This document shows, in pieces, positions 21,876-31,200 of a stretch of DNA of 58,000 nucleotides. The notes under the pieces are model-generated. The model was given only the letters and a program-made list of their open reading frames with translations. It was not told the DNA's origin and searched no databases. This DNA is from Adiantum capillus-veneris (lineage: Eukaryota; Streptophyta; Polypodiopsida; Polypodiales; Pteridaceae), in contig CM043960.1 of the NCBI GenBank assembly GCA_014529385.2, forward strand, positions 70,747,410 to 70,805,409, read 5' to 3'. Made by a program: the position numbers and the translations under genes. Position 1 is the stretch's first letter. Each line of letters opens with the position of its first letter.

Positions 21876-22700
21876 TCATACCTTTTGGAATGAGGTCGTC
21901 ACCTTTTGAAACCAATTGTTCCAAGTTGTTATGGGTGAAGGCTTTAACCAATAGTTTTCGACCGCATTATGCGTTTCATCTAGTTGCAAGGGTGGTAAGG
22001 TACTCTCCCATGATTTTATTTGCAACATTGCTGTAGGTGGTGAACTTACCCCGGGAGGTACAAACTCTTTCGTGCTTGTATGGATATGTACAGTGGTAGG
22101 TGGAGTTTGTGTCGAAGCTTCTATTTGCGTATAGGAACTACATGAAGAGCAAGAAGCTTCATTTGATTTCCCTGTTCCTGAGCTAGGTGGAACAAATCGT
22201 TCTTTCTTTGGTACCCAAACTAGCTCTAGAGCGGGTGTGTAACATTCCATGATTTTTTCCTTTCCGCGATTTTCAATTTGTTTTGGAGCCACAGGATTGG
22301 GTTTACATGGGCCAGGTGACAAGTAAGAGTACACTTTACGTTTGGGCACCCAGATTTGATCATTTCCTTCATAGTATCCTTGGGCTTTTAATAGTCGTTT
22401 AGGAATCCAACGCAACGTTTCTTTACATTTCTTGGAGTGATTGGGACGGTTCTTACGAGGTTTTCGTTTTTTTTGCATCAACCATGCTCACTACAGAAGC
22501 TTTAGGGACCCACTTGTATGTTTTCTCTGTTATATTAGGATGGTTCTTGTGTGTCTCAAGCTTTCTTTCAACTACATCAGTTGAAGCTCTAGAGAGTTGG
22601 GCTATGGGGACGTATGGTTCAACCTCCTGGACATGCAATGTCTTGGGTTTTATTTCCTTAGGCGATATCTCAGGGACTATGGCTTGAGTGGTAGGGCTAA
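21876..22700 (-). pseudogene. G1 post-protease segment with four W(V/I)PK motifs
   Basis: Continues the polyprotein after protease 2. The motif occurs four times: YKWVPK (about 22502-22519), LRWIPK (about 22399-22416), IWVPK (about 22341-22358) and VWVPK (about 22204-22222), in a basic, Pro/Ser/Thr-rich context. The frame switches at an eight-base A run (22467-22474); G3 reads through the matching place in one frame (53605-53868), so the switch is probably a homopolymer indel. It ends at 21876. The function is unknown; repeated short aromatic-basic motifs would suit a binding linker, but that is inference. Confidence 0.68.
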
Positions 22701-23020
22701 GAGTTGGTTTTTGCGTTGTAACACCCCCAGTCCCCCAATCAATAGTGCATTTGGTGGCTATCATCCACGTGCGGCCTAGGTTTATATTACCCTCCATAGT
22801 TCCAGTAGGCATGACCAAAAAGTCTTGAGCTACAATTCCATTGTCATAACTGACAGAAGTTTTTTTTCTTGTTGACACCCTTGACTTGGATAATACTCTC
22901 AGATAGAGGTGGCTTCCCTAACTGACACCACACCCCATAGGATAGCAGATTATATTTAGCACCCGTGTCCAATAAGGCGTTATATAGCACTTTTCCATAG
23001 GCACTATTTAACTCAATAGG
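22700..23020 (-). pseudogene. Second retropepsin-like domain of G1, downstream of integrase
   Basis: After the integrase tail the same frame reads LLDTGAKYNLLSYGVWCQLG (D-T-G at 22961-22969), then GKPPLSESIIQVK. A frameshift at an A8 run (about 22862) leads to SVSYDNG, FLVMPTGTMEG and INLGRTWM, CTIDWG. The block LDTGA to QVK has the same length, 31 residues without gaps, as the block LDGGAG to VVK of protease 1 and 13 identical positions; both have F-(L/I)-VM and LGR-(x)2-M further on. A retropepsin fold is therefore well supported. G3 has the same domain with D-M-G. Retroelements normally carry one protease, before RT. Confidence 0.8.
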
Positions 23021-24631
23021 GTATCGTAGAGGTGTGTCAGAGTCCAACCCATCCTCTTCGATTTCCACGTGGAATGCATTTGTGACTCCAAGGTTAGCCT
23101 CTCGTTTTTGTCTTATACGTTGTTGTTGCTCCTTAGCCTCAGCTTGAGCTTGTATCTTGTTTAACTCTGTTTGTGCTTTGGCGGCCTTCTTTTGATGAAT
23201 GGCCCGTAGTTCTTCTTGGCTTAAAGGATCATAATATCTTTTGAATTTACTCCCATTGAGGAATCCAATGGTTTCAACTCCATCAAGAGTTTCCACACGA
23301 AGGGTACCTTGTGGGGTAATTTCACATACTCTATATGGTCCTTTACCAGCATATTTCAACTTTTTCTTCTCTTTACGTACTCCATACATAAGGACTTTAT
23401 CACCAACTTTGATGTCCTTATCCTTCACATGGCGATCAAACCACTTCTTTCTCCTATCCTTTTCCACAAGAGAATTTTGCACAGCCAACTGTCTCTCTTC
23501 GTCTAGTTTTTCTAAGATATACAAACGCTCGGTTAAGGGGTTACCATTCCATCCTTCTTGCGAAGCTACCCTAAGACTAGGAATGACAAACTCCCAAGGC
23601 ATAACCGCTTCTTGGCCGTATACCATTTTGAATGGCGTACAATTAATAGCCACTTTATAATCAGTACGATAATCCCATAGAGCAGATGTCAACTTCAAAT
23701 CCCAATCAGTGCGATGAGCTTCTACCGTCTTGGTTAAAATAGAGATTAGAGTCTTGTTGGTGCTCTCGGCTTGTCCATTAGCTTGCGGGTAATAAGGTGT
23801 AGACTTATGGTGGGATATCATAAAGGTCGTGGTAAGCTCTCTTATTACCTCATTTATAAAATGGGTACCATTATCACTAACAATTTCTAAAGGGCAACCA
23901 AATCTTGTGATAATGTTCTCAAAAAGAAACTTAGCAATCGTCCTCGCGTCAGCTTTTTGTGAAGCCTTAGATTCAGCCCACTTTGTTACATAGTCCGTAG
24001 CAACTAGAATATATCGAGATTGAGTGTTGCGAGCTGCGGGACTAATTGGACCTACAAAGTCTAAGCCCCATTTTTCAAATGGTTGGGTTACTTTAATAGG
24101 ATGTAAGGGCATTCTGTCTTTGCGCTGTGTGGTCTTGTAACGTTGGCACTCATCACACCCTTTTGTAGAAAGTGATGCATCCTTAAATAAAGTTGGCCAC
24201 CAATAGCCTAATTGCAGCACCTTTCTAGCAGTCAGGTCTCCTGAAAAATGTCCTCCTGCTATGCCCATATGTGCTTCTTGCAAGATATACAAATATTCAT
24301 CCTCGCGGGCACAACGCCTAAGAATATCATCCTTGCCTAGTCTATACAGAGTTCCGGCAATCAAACAATAGGGTTCACATTCTTTTACTAGCCTTCGAGC
24401 AATATCCTTACGAAGTTCCTTGGGTGGAAAACCATTAACTAAAAAGTTAACAATGTTCTCACTCCATTCAGGCATAGTCTCAACTATGAATAGGGAAGTA
24501 TCGGGTAATTCATCATCAACTCCTGTAGGGGCTTCACCATTGGGTATGCGAGACAAATGATCAGCCATGACGTGCCTTTTACCGGGTCTCACTACAATCG
24601 TGAAATCAAACTCCAGAAGAATTAACAACCA
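23021..24631 (-). CDS. pol: G1 integrase
   Basis: The frame open from 24628 holds the end of RNase H (RHVMADHLSRIPNGE), the zinc-binding HHCC segment (H in EAHMGIAGGH, then CDECQ) and the DDE core: Asp in KWGLDFVGPI, Asp in SDNGTHF, Glu in NGQAESTNK, all intact. The C-terminal domain has GPYRVCEITPQG and a tail with TIGFLNGSKFKRYYDPL, a helical Lys/Gln/Ala-rich stretch, then protease 2 without a stop. It is in frame with RT and RNase H; the only local break is TGA at 24632-24634, where G3 has CGA. Confidence 0.92.
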
Positions 24632-26230
24632 TCATGTGATTCTTCCTGTGGAGCATGGCTTGTTTACCAGATACAGCAACGCTTGATGATCCACATAAAA
24701 TACAAACTTGTTTGCCAGAAGGTAGTAGCGAAATTTCTTTACTGCATAAACCATTGCCAAACCTTCTCGCTCTGTAGTGGTGTAGTTCCTTTCAGCATCG
24801 TTCAATTGACGGCTTGCAAAGCTAATGGGATAGTCCAATTTATGTTCTCCTAGTTGAGTGAGAACACACCCAATAGCAAAGTTTGATGCATCAATATGCA
24901 CATGGAAAATGACATCTCAGTTAGGTGTCCTTAAAATCGTAGCACTTGCTAGTGTTTTCTTCAATTGTTCATAGGCCTGGTCACACTCTTCAGTCCATTT
25001 AAATTCAATGAGAATCTTGTACAAAGAACGTGCTATCTCAGCGAAAAATAAAATAAACCGTCGATAATAACCCACGTGTCCCATGAACCTTTGAACTCCC
25101 TTGTAATTGGTTGGTGGTGGTAACTCTAGAATCACTTTAATTTTGCTCTCATCGGTTGAGATACCATTCTTAGATACTATATGCCCTAAAATAACTCCAT
25201 GCTTGACCCAAAATTGGCATTTGAACGGGTTCAATGAGATACGATATAACCTACACTTTTCAAACACCTTCCGCAAACATGATAGATGTTCTTTCCAAGA
25301 AGAGTAAACACAAAGGTCGTCTAAGAAAGCTTCACAAAACTCTCTCAAATATTCTTTAAAACCAATGTTTATTAATCATTGGAATGTAGCAGGGGCATTT
25401 GTTAAGCCAAAAGCCATCACACGAAATGCAAACACGCCAAATTCCGTGATGAAGGCAGTTTTAACTTGGTCCTCTAGCGCTATCGTGATTTGGTTGTAGC
25501 CTGAGTACCCATCTAGAAAGCTATAAGCTTCCTTGCCTGCAACTCTTTCGAGTACACGTTCGGAATATGGTAGGGGGTAATGGTCTCTTCTAGTAGCTGC
25601 ATTAACTTTTTTGAGGTCCACGCACACCCTGAGTTTCCCATTCTTTTTTGGCACGATAACTATTGGAGACACCCATTCAGAGTGTTCAATAGGATATATG
25701 AACCCACATTTGATAAGCTTTTCTAGTTCTTCTTGAATGATCTTTGCGTACTTAGGATTCATCGGGTAGGGTCTTTGTTGTACGGGCTTCGCAGTGCTAA
25801 TCATAGGGATTGTATGTTGGACCACAGAAGGTGGAACACCTTTCATATCATGGTATGTCCAAGCGAATATGTCCTTGAATTCCTTGAGAAGCTCTTTGAG
25901 GACCGCCTCTTCAACTTCTGTGAGGTCTTGGGCAATAAAAACAGGTTTTGATTCTTCACCGGGGTCGGCTAATTCTATTTCTTTAACTATTGCCGGACCA
26001 TCATAGATTCCATTATTCCCATCGATAGGTATTCTTTGGGCTTTTGTGTACACAACCTTTTCTTCCCCTGTGGTGTAAGATTTGAAATTTTCTGGTGCAG
26101 GATGCAAGTCTGTGTATTCTGGTTGTGCTTTGGTCTGTGCTTCTATTTCTGCTTTCTTGTGTTGTCGAGCTAACTCTTGGTTTTGACGCCTCCTTGCAGT
26201 GCGGCTCAACTTTGGCTTGTCTATGATCTC
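24632..26230 (-). CDS. pol: G1 reverse transcriptase and RNase H (three in-frame stops)
   Basis: RT starts after FAWTYHDMKGVPP (about 25845) with VPKKNGKLRVCVDLKKVN and SFLDGYSGYNQI, and has the catalytic box FLDDLCVY (about 25320), F-L-D-D instead of Y-V-D-D. TGA at 25376-25378 splits RT; G3 has an Arg codon (AGA) there. RNase H carries HIDASN (Asp), EREGLAMVYA (Glu) and YVDHQAL (Asp); TGA at 24917-24919 stands where G3 has TGG. Everything is in the frame of Gag and integrase, so only point changes disrupt this part. Confidence 0.92.
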
Positions 26231-29200
26231 TTATTGGGCTATGTCATGGGGTCGTGGTCTACACCACATAACATTTTGGAGATATTCACCCCAATCGTCT
26301 ACCAATTTTCGATGAGCATCACATGCTCCTATATAGCTGAGCCATTCTGCTGAGGATCTCTTCTTTTTTATCCTAGCACGTACATTGGCTCGATATCGAC
26401 GTCTCTTAAAGTTTTTCTTTTTCTTATTTGAGACCTGCTTTTGATTTGCATTTAGATCTGGTTCACTAAAGGAGTCCTCGTTGGTGTCCTCTTCACTCTC
26501 GGAGGAGCTATCATGGGTTGATGTGCTCGGTCCTTCCGAATGTTTTGACTCTGAACTTGCTCCACTCTTTAATTCATGAGATTCAGAATCCGTTTCACTC
26601 TGGAAGTCAGTTTCTGAGTCGTGTTGGTTAAAGTCTTCTATTGAGCTATCGGTGTCACTGTCAGATTGGTCCACAATTGCCTTGCCCTTAGAAGATGCAT
26701 GTATGGCACTTATCATGTTCAGAGGTGCAATTTGTGGTACCCCTTCCCCCTCTGGTGTGACCCAAGTGGTTCCTCTATTTCCCCAGGTATATATGGTTGC
26801 AGCTAGGTGTACCCAGTCTACGTTGTCTGATTCCGTCATACCCGGTAACACATCCATGTAAGGAGAATCTTGGCCAATGTCTGTATCCTTCTTACAAGTG
26901 TAACAATATTGTAGTGGGGCCGAGTGAACTGTGGTGTCAGAGCGATGATCAATAATGGTTTTACTCCCTAAGGGGTGTACCTTACCAGTCACCAAATCCA
27001 CTCTAAGGACAGAGTCTTGGAATTGCAAATAGACATGATTTTTAGACCAATCATGAACCATTTGTGCTTCCCTCATGAATGGTCGTCCTAAAATCATTTC
27101 ATATGACATAAGGTGTTTAGAAAAATCCATTACAATGAACGTATGTCGTACCTTGTGTCCTAGAACTTTGATCTTAAGATCCTTGAGCATCCCCATAGGT
27201 TTGGCTATGGTACCATTTGCCATCTTTACCACAATGTTAGTAACACTGAGGCGGGGTTTTCCCATGGATTCCCAACAATTTTTTGTAATGATGCTAACTC
27301 CTGCACCACCATCAAGAATTCCCTTTATAGTTAATCTCTTGGTAGTGATGGGTAGGGTCGCATTAGACTCGTCGCCTTCAAAATACTGCCCTAATTCGTT
27401 AATGGGTACCTCGATCACAGACTCGTGTCCATCTAAGTCAAGTGATTGCACATGATTTTCCTCATCAATCATAATCGAGTGAGGCCTATTTGGTTGCGCA
27501 AACTGCGGTAATCCCGTTCCTAGCTCTCCGTTAAGGAATGCTCGAAGTGCAAGGAATAACTCAGGATCTCCATACAGCTTTGCTATGATCGTGGTTCGGA
27601 CCTCAGAAGACATGAAGTCCACTAGTTTGGCAACATTCATTGGCATTTTGCAGGGTGTAGGTCCTTGACTAGGAACTGGTGAGGATGGAATCTCATATTC
27701 CTCAATGGGATCAGGTATTCCTTCGTTAAACATCCTTTCCAACAAGAAGGGTGTATACTCACTTTCTGATGTCCCGTCCTCACTCCCTTCTTGGATGATA
27801 CTAGATATGGCTAACGGTCTATGGTTCATGTGGGGTGGATGAACTTCCGTGGGAAACACTATGTCATGAATTTTGACATGCATGGGTTCTGGTTCTAGTT
27901 TCCTTTGAGTCTCCTCCACTAAACCTCTTAGATGTTTCACCTGCTCAATCTCGTCTACTGGGTTTGGGTACGTCCCAATCTTCTTGTTACGATTCTTCCC
28001 TTTTTGCCCCTGCGGTTTATCTTGGGGGTCTTGGATTGGATTTGGAAACACTTGTGGTGTTTTCAGAGGCTCTTTATGGTTTTCTCTTATTCGGTTTTCA
28101 TTTGGTTCCATGTTACGGTTTTCTTTGTCGGTCTTTCCCTTTGTGGTATTGGTTCTAGTCTCCATTGTCTTGATTGAATCTGAATCATCCTCGAGGTCAT
28201 TCATATACACGGGGTCATCTCCTGTTCCTATGTTTGTTTTGGAACTTGGCTTTGAATTTCCCGTATTCTGCGACCTCTTCCTCCGTGTCTTCTTTTTCTT
28301 TGCTTGGATAACTGACGCGGTATCTCTCTCTTTGAGGATATGGCCTAGCCCTTGAAGCATGGACCGTGTAATCGCATAAGCGGGTGTGACGGGTGGTATT
28401 GGCAATGTCACACTAGCAATTTCGACCAAATTTAGGGGTGTGATTTTAGGCGCATTTGGGTTATAGGGGCATTGGGCAATCAAGTGATCTATGCCACAAC
28501 GATTACATGTGAGTATTGGCATTGCAGACGTGCTCCCTTGATTCATTTGCATCTGTGCAGCATTCTTTTGCAACCTAATAGGGCACTCCGCTACCCGATG
28601 TGGTCCACTACACTCGTAGCATTGAAGAGGTGGCCTCCTAGCCTGGGTGTTGATATTTTGACCTCTGAATGCGAGAGCAGCAGCTTGATAAACCGGCTTG
28701 ACTTGCCCCCAACAATCTTCCATGTAGTATATAGGACACTCTTCCAATGTATCGAGTCCGTAGGCAATACTAGTGTCTATTTCCTCCTCACAGCCATCTG
28801 CATAAGCATTAGATGGCTCGCAACCCACTTGGTTCATAGGGGCGACTCTTGGATGCAGGGGCTGCGGTCCTAGCACAGGAGGTGGTAGCGGTGTAGCTTG
28901 TACAACATTTTGAGATCTAGGGACCATGTGTTGCGGTAGTTTCTCAACAGGTGGAGCAAGCATCAATACAGGAGCTCGAGGCGCATCCGTCCAGGCTACA
29001 GGTGGTCTATTTGCTATCATACGTTTGATCATTAAACAATCCTTAGCTTGGTGACCATACCTACCACATGCGTTGCAAGTTCCATTAAATTTTACTCTAA
29101 ATGTAGGGCACTCACTAGTGCTATGTGGACCCAAGCAAATGGAACACCATTGTTGCTCCCTTCTTGGATACATGTGACTATTTTGAGGGGGTTGATTATC

Positions 29201-29260
29201 CTTAAGAGACTCTTGGATTGCCTTGGTGAGGTCTGTCAAGAATGTCTCCAATACCTTTGG
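26231..29260 (-). CDS. gag-pro: G1 nucleocapsid-like zinc-knuckle region and protease 1
   Basis: 1006 residues in frame with Gag upstream (TAG at 29261-29263) and RT downstream (TAA at 26231-26233). It begins with four zinc knuckles: CSICLGPHSTSEC, CNACGRYGHQAKDC, CYECSGPHRVAEC and CNRCGIDHLIAQC. Only the second has the CX2CX4HX4C spacing; the others are CX2CX3HX4C. A long charged linker with basic KKKKTRRKR and Ser/Asp/Glu stretches follows. Protease 1 has ILDGGAGVSII (D-G-G at 27305-27313) and MILGRPFM; D-G-G in place of D-T/S-G occurs in some plant gypsy proteases as I recall. The C-terminal part has Ser/Asp-rich and RRRYRANVRARIKKKR stretches. Confidence 0.88.
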   Translation of the reverse strand, partial: PKVLETFLTDLTKAIQESLKDNQPPQNSHMYPRREQQWCSICLGPHSTSECPTFRVKFNGTCNACGRYGHQAKDCLMIKRMIANRPPVAWTDAPRAPVLMLAPPVEKLPQHMVPRSQNVVQATPLPPPVLGPQPLHPRVAPMNQVGCEPSNAYADGCEEEIDTSIAYGLDTLEECPIYYMEDCWGQVKPVYQAAALAFRGQNINTQARRPPLQCYECSGPHRVAECPIRLQKNAAQMQMNQGSTSAMPILTCNRCGIDHLIAQCPYNPNAPKITPLNLVEIASVTLPIPPVTPAYAITRSMLQGLGHILKERDTASVIQAKKKKTRRKRSQNTGNSKPSSKTNIGTGDDPVYMNDLEDDSDSIKTMETRTNTTKGKTDKENRNMEPNENRIRENHKEPLKTPQVFPNPIQDPQDKPQGQKGKNRNKKIGTYPNPVDEIEQVKHLRGLVEETQRKLEPEPMHVKIHDIVFPTEVHPPHMNHRPLAISSIIQEGSEDGTSESEYTPFLLERMFNEGIPDPIEEYEIPSSPVPSQGPTPCKMPMNVAKLVDFMSSEVRTTIIAKLYGDPELFLALRAFLNGELGTGLPQFAQPNRPHSIMIDEENHVQSLDLDGHESVIEVPINELGQYFEGDESNATLPITTKRLTIKGILDGGAGVSIITKNCWESMGKPRLSVTNIVVKMANGTIAKPMGMLKDLKIKVLGHKVRHTFIVMDFSKHLMSYEMILGRPFMREAQMVHDWSKNHVYLQFQDSVLRVDLVTGKVHPLGSKTIIDHRSDTTVHSAPLQYCYTCKKDTDIGQDSPYMDVLPGMTESDNVDWVHLAATIYTWGNRGTTWVTPEGEGVPQIAPLNMISAIHASSKGKAIVDQSDSDTDSSIEDFNQHDSETDFQSETDSESHELKSGASSESKHSEGPSTSTHDSSSESEEDTNEDSFSEPDLNANQKQVSNKKKKNFKRRRYRANVRARIKKKRSSAEWLSYIGACDAHRKLVDDWGEYLQNVMWCRPRPHDIAQ

Positions 29261-30520
29261 CTAATTGGCAATGGGCTTCGCAGTCATGGGTTCATACTCA
29301 ATGGCTTGTGAGCTAGTGGATCTCGTGTCAGTAGACACCCTCATGCCTGCTATCATCAAGTTGTCCTCTAATTGGATTGCATTGGCAGTGACATCTTCCC
29401 AGGTTTTGATACCTCTAATCACTAGTCCATTATAGATTCCTTCATTCCTCAACCCTCGGATGAATCGATCAAGCAGTTGGTTATTGTTGAAGCGCTCATT
29501 TACAGGGCAGCAAGAGTTTAAGTGCTTTAGACGACTAATGAAGTCCCTTACTGACTCTCCTTCCTTCTGTTCGGCCTTCTGTAGCTGAGATGCTACACCC
29601 CAAAGCACACCTTCTCGTATGTACTCCTTTAGAAACAACCTTCGAAGGGTAGGGTAGATTGTTTTCTCGTCCACCCTTAGGGTTCTATACCAATCTCCAA
29701 CCTTCCCACTTAATGTCAAGCTTAAGGCATTGCACTTATGTAGTTCGTTGCGTTCCCCTAAGGAATCACATACTTGTTCAAACACTTCAATGTGTTTTCT
29801 AGCATCTTCGTCCCCATTGAATTTTTGCGTGAGTTTGGCAATTTGTACTGCCTTACTTCTAGGCTCTCTATCAGATGCATGACGCATATTTTCCGCGATA
29901 GATCGACCTATGGTTTGAGCAAACGCTACCAAGTCACCTATGTGAGGAGGCAGGGCCGGTGGAGGTACTCTTGGAATCATATGTGGGAGAGGGACGGGTA
30001 CCGGTCTTGGCATATGTGTGGATGATGCAGGATATGGAACATAACCAAGCATAGGTCCACTCGGATAAGGGCTAGGGAGCGGCACTCGAGGAGCATAAAC
30101 AAGTGGTACAATTGGAGGTGTGGGGGCCATGTGTGCATAAGGGGCTAGAGGCACATACGGTCGAGGCCCCATATTAGGTACTACGACACTAGGTAGTGGC
30201 ACTGCGCTAACCGTAGATGTCATCGGTACATTCTCTGTCAGGCCTATCCCTGGAGTGAGCACTGTGTTTTCCTTAATAGAGGGTTGAGCCAAGTTAGGGA
30301 AGCTAAAGTTGTCGCTCGGAGGCTCAGATTGCATAGAGACCCCAGGTGAAATGACGTAAGATGGGTCCATGGGACTCATTAGAGGAGTCTCCATTTGTGA
30401 TAGAGTAGGCTGTTGAGCCTTGCTCGTATCCAGAAATCTCATGGGGCCAGTTGAGAGTATATTTACCCCTCGGTTTTGCCTTTCCGATTGAATAATTCCA
30501 TGGATAACATTACAGATCAT
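29261..30520 (-). CDS. gag: G1 Gag (capsid region)
   Basis: 419 residues from ATG 30518-30520. A long Pro-rich N-terminal half (PSPYPSGP, PRVPPPALPPH) precedes the retrotransposon Gag domain at about residues 200-390: FVEVFEQVC-like RKHIEVFEQVCDSL, LSGKVGDWYRTL, FLKEYIREG, RDFISRLKHLNSC, LLDRFIRGL. It would form the virus-like particle. The start overlaps the stop of ORF1 as ATGA. The terminating TAG is followed in frame by the zinc knuckles, so Gag probably once ran on; whether the TAG is a mutation or a readthrough signal cannot be decided here. Confidence 0.88.
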   Translation of the reverse strand: MICNVIHGIIQSERQNRGVNILSTGPMRFLDTSKAQQPTLSQMETPLMSPMDPSYVISPGVSMQSEPPSDNFSFPNLAQPSIKENTVLTPGIGLTENVPMTSTVSAVPLPSVVVPNMGPRPYVPLAPYAHMAPTPPIVPLVYAPRVPLPSPYPSGPMLGYVPYPASSTHMPRPVPVPLPHMIPRVPPPALPPHIGDLVAFAQTIGRSIAENMRHASDREPRSKAVQIAKLTQKFNGDEDARKHIEVFEQVCDSLGERNELHKCNALSLTLSGKVGDWYRTLRVDEKTIYPTLRRLFLKEYIREGVLWGVASQLQKAEQKEGESVRDFISRLKHLNSCCPVNERFNNNQLLDRFIRGLRNEGIYNGLVIRGIKTWEDVTANAIQLEDNLMIAGMRVSTDTRSTSSQAIEYEPMTAKPIAN

Positions 30521-31200
30521 TTTCGTTGATCTTCGATGCTCGTGGCACTAGAGGTGGATTGTACAATGTCTATCCATCCTACATGGTAGGCGTGGCCAGA
30601 GTGTAGATTCGTCAACACCTCAGTGTGGAGGTCGTATGTCCAATGATCATTAATGAACAATCCTTCTAGAGTCGACGTGTTAACGGTTTCTTGTGAGGTA
30701 GAAGCAATGTTGCTCCTCGTGGTTTTACTTGTCACCAACGGTACTCTAGAGGGAACTTCTGAAGGAGGCAGCTCAACAGGGCCTTCTTGGTAAGAAGTTG
30801 GCTGGATATCCACATGGACACTCTTTGGGGGTGTGGGGTCCATGTGCGATGTGAAAGGAGAGTCCACTTCCCCACCCCCTTCGTGTGCTTCATTTGCATC
30901 AAGTTCCGAGCGAGTAGCTCTACCTAATGTTTCCATGAAACGGCTAAACATACTAGTACTAGGCTGTGGAGCTTCGGGAGGTGCATGGCCTTCTCTCTCA
31001 ATGTTTTGGGTAGGGTATGCTTCCATGATTTCTGAGTCGGAGGAGGAATCACTAGCGGCTATTTTAGGGTCTTGGGTGGTGCTACCTTGTGTCCCCGCTG
31101 AGGGTCTAGAGCCTATCGTGGATGGGTAATGGGTGTCCGTATGAACAAAGGCACCCTCAATATGCTCGTGTTCTACCACCCGCCCAGAGCGTAAGTGCAT
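30517..31200 (-). CDS. G1 ORF1 upstream of gag (227 aa)
   Basis: Starts MHLRSGRVV, a start wording common to plant gypsy Gag polyproteins, and continues as a low-complexity Ser/Thr/Pro/Glu-rich protein with DSSSDSEIMEAYP and a more structured C-terminus (LFINDHWTYDLHTEVLTNL). The stop TGA overlaps the gag start as ATGA (30517-30520), with a frame change. It may be the N-terminal part of Gag cut off by an indel, or a separate product coupled to gag by termination-reinitiation; a second 5' copy would be needed to decide, and G3 lacks this part. Confidence 0.72.
   Translation of the reverse strand: MHLRSGRVVEHEHIEGAFVHTDTHYPSTIGSRPSAGTQGSTTQDPKIAASDSSSDSEIMEAYPTQNIEREGHAPPEAPQPSTSMFSRFMETLGRATRSELDANEAHEGGGEVDSPFTSHMDPTPPKSVHVDIQPTSYQEGPVELPPSEVPSRVPLVTSKTTRSNIASTSQETVNTSTLEGLFINDHWTYDLHTEVLTNLHSGHAYHVGWIDIVQSTSSATSIEDQRK

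Noticed and set aside
22855-22875. A-rich slippery heptamer for -1 frameshifting between the halves of protease 2
   Set aside because: The change needed is +1 (or -2), not -1, and a homopolymer indel explains it.
26652-28873. Plus-strand ORFs opposite the G1 gag-protease region (for example 27075-27455, 28472-28873)
   Set aside because: Shadows of the long minus-strand frame; they match no family.
29261-29263. TAG after Gag as programmed readthrough
   Set aside because: Position before the nucleocapsid is atypical and other stops in the same frame look like decay; kept only as an open alternative.
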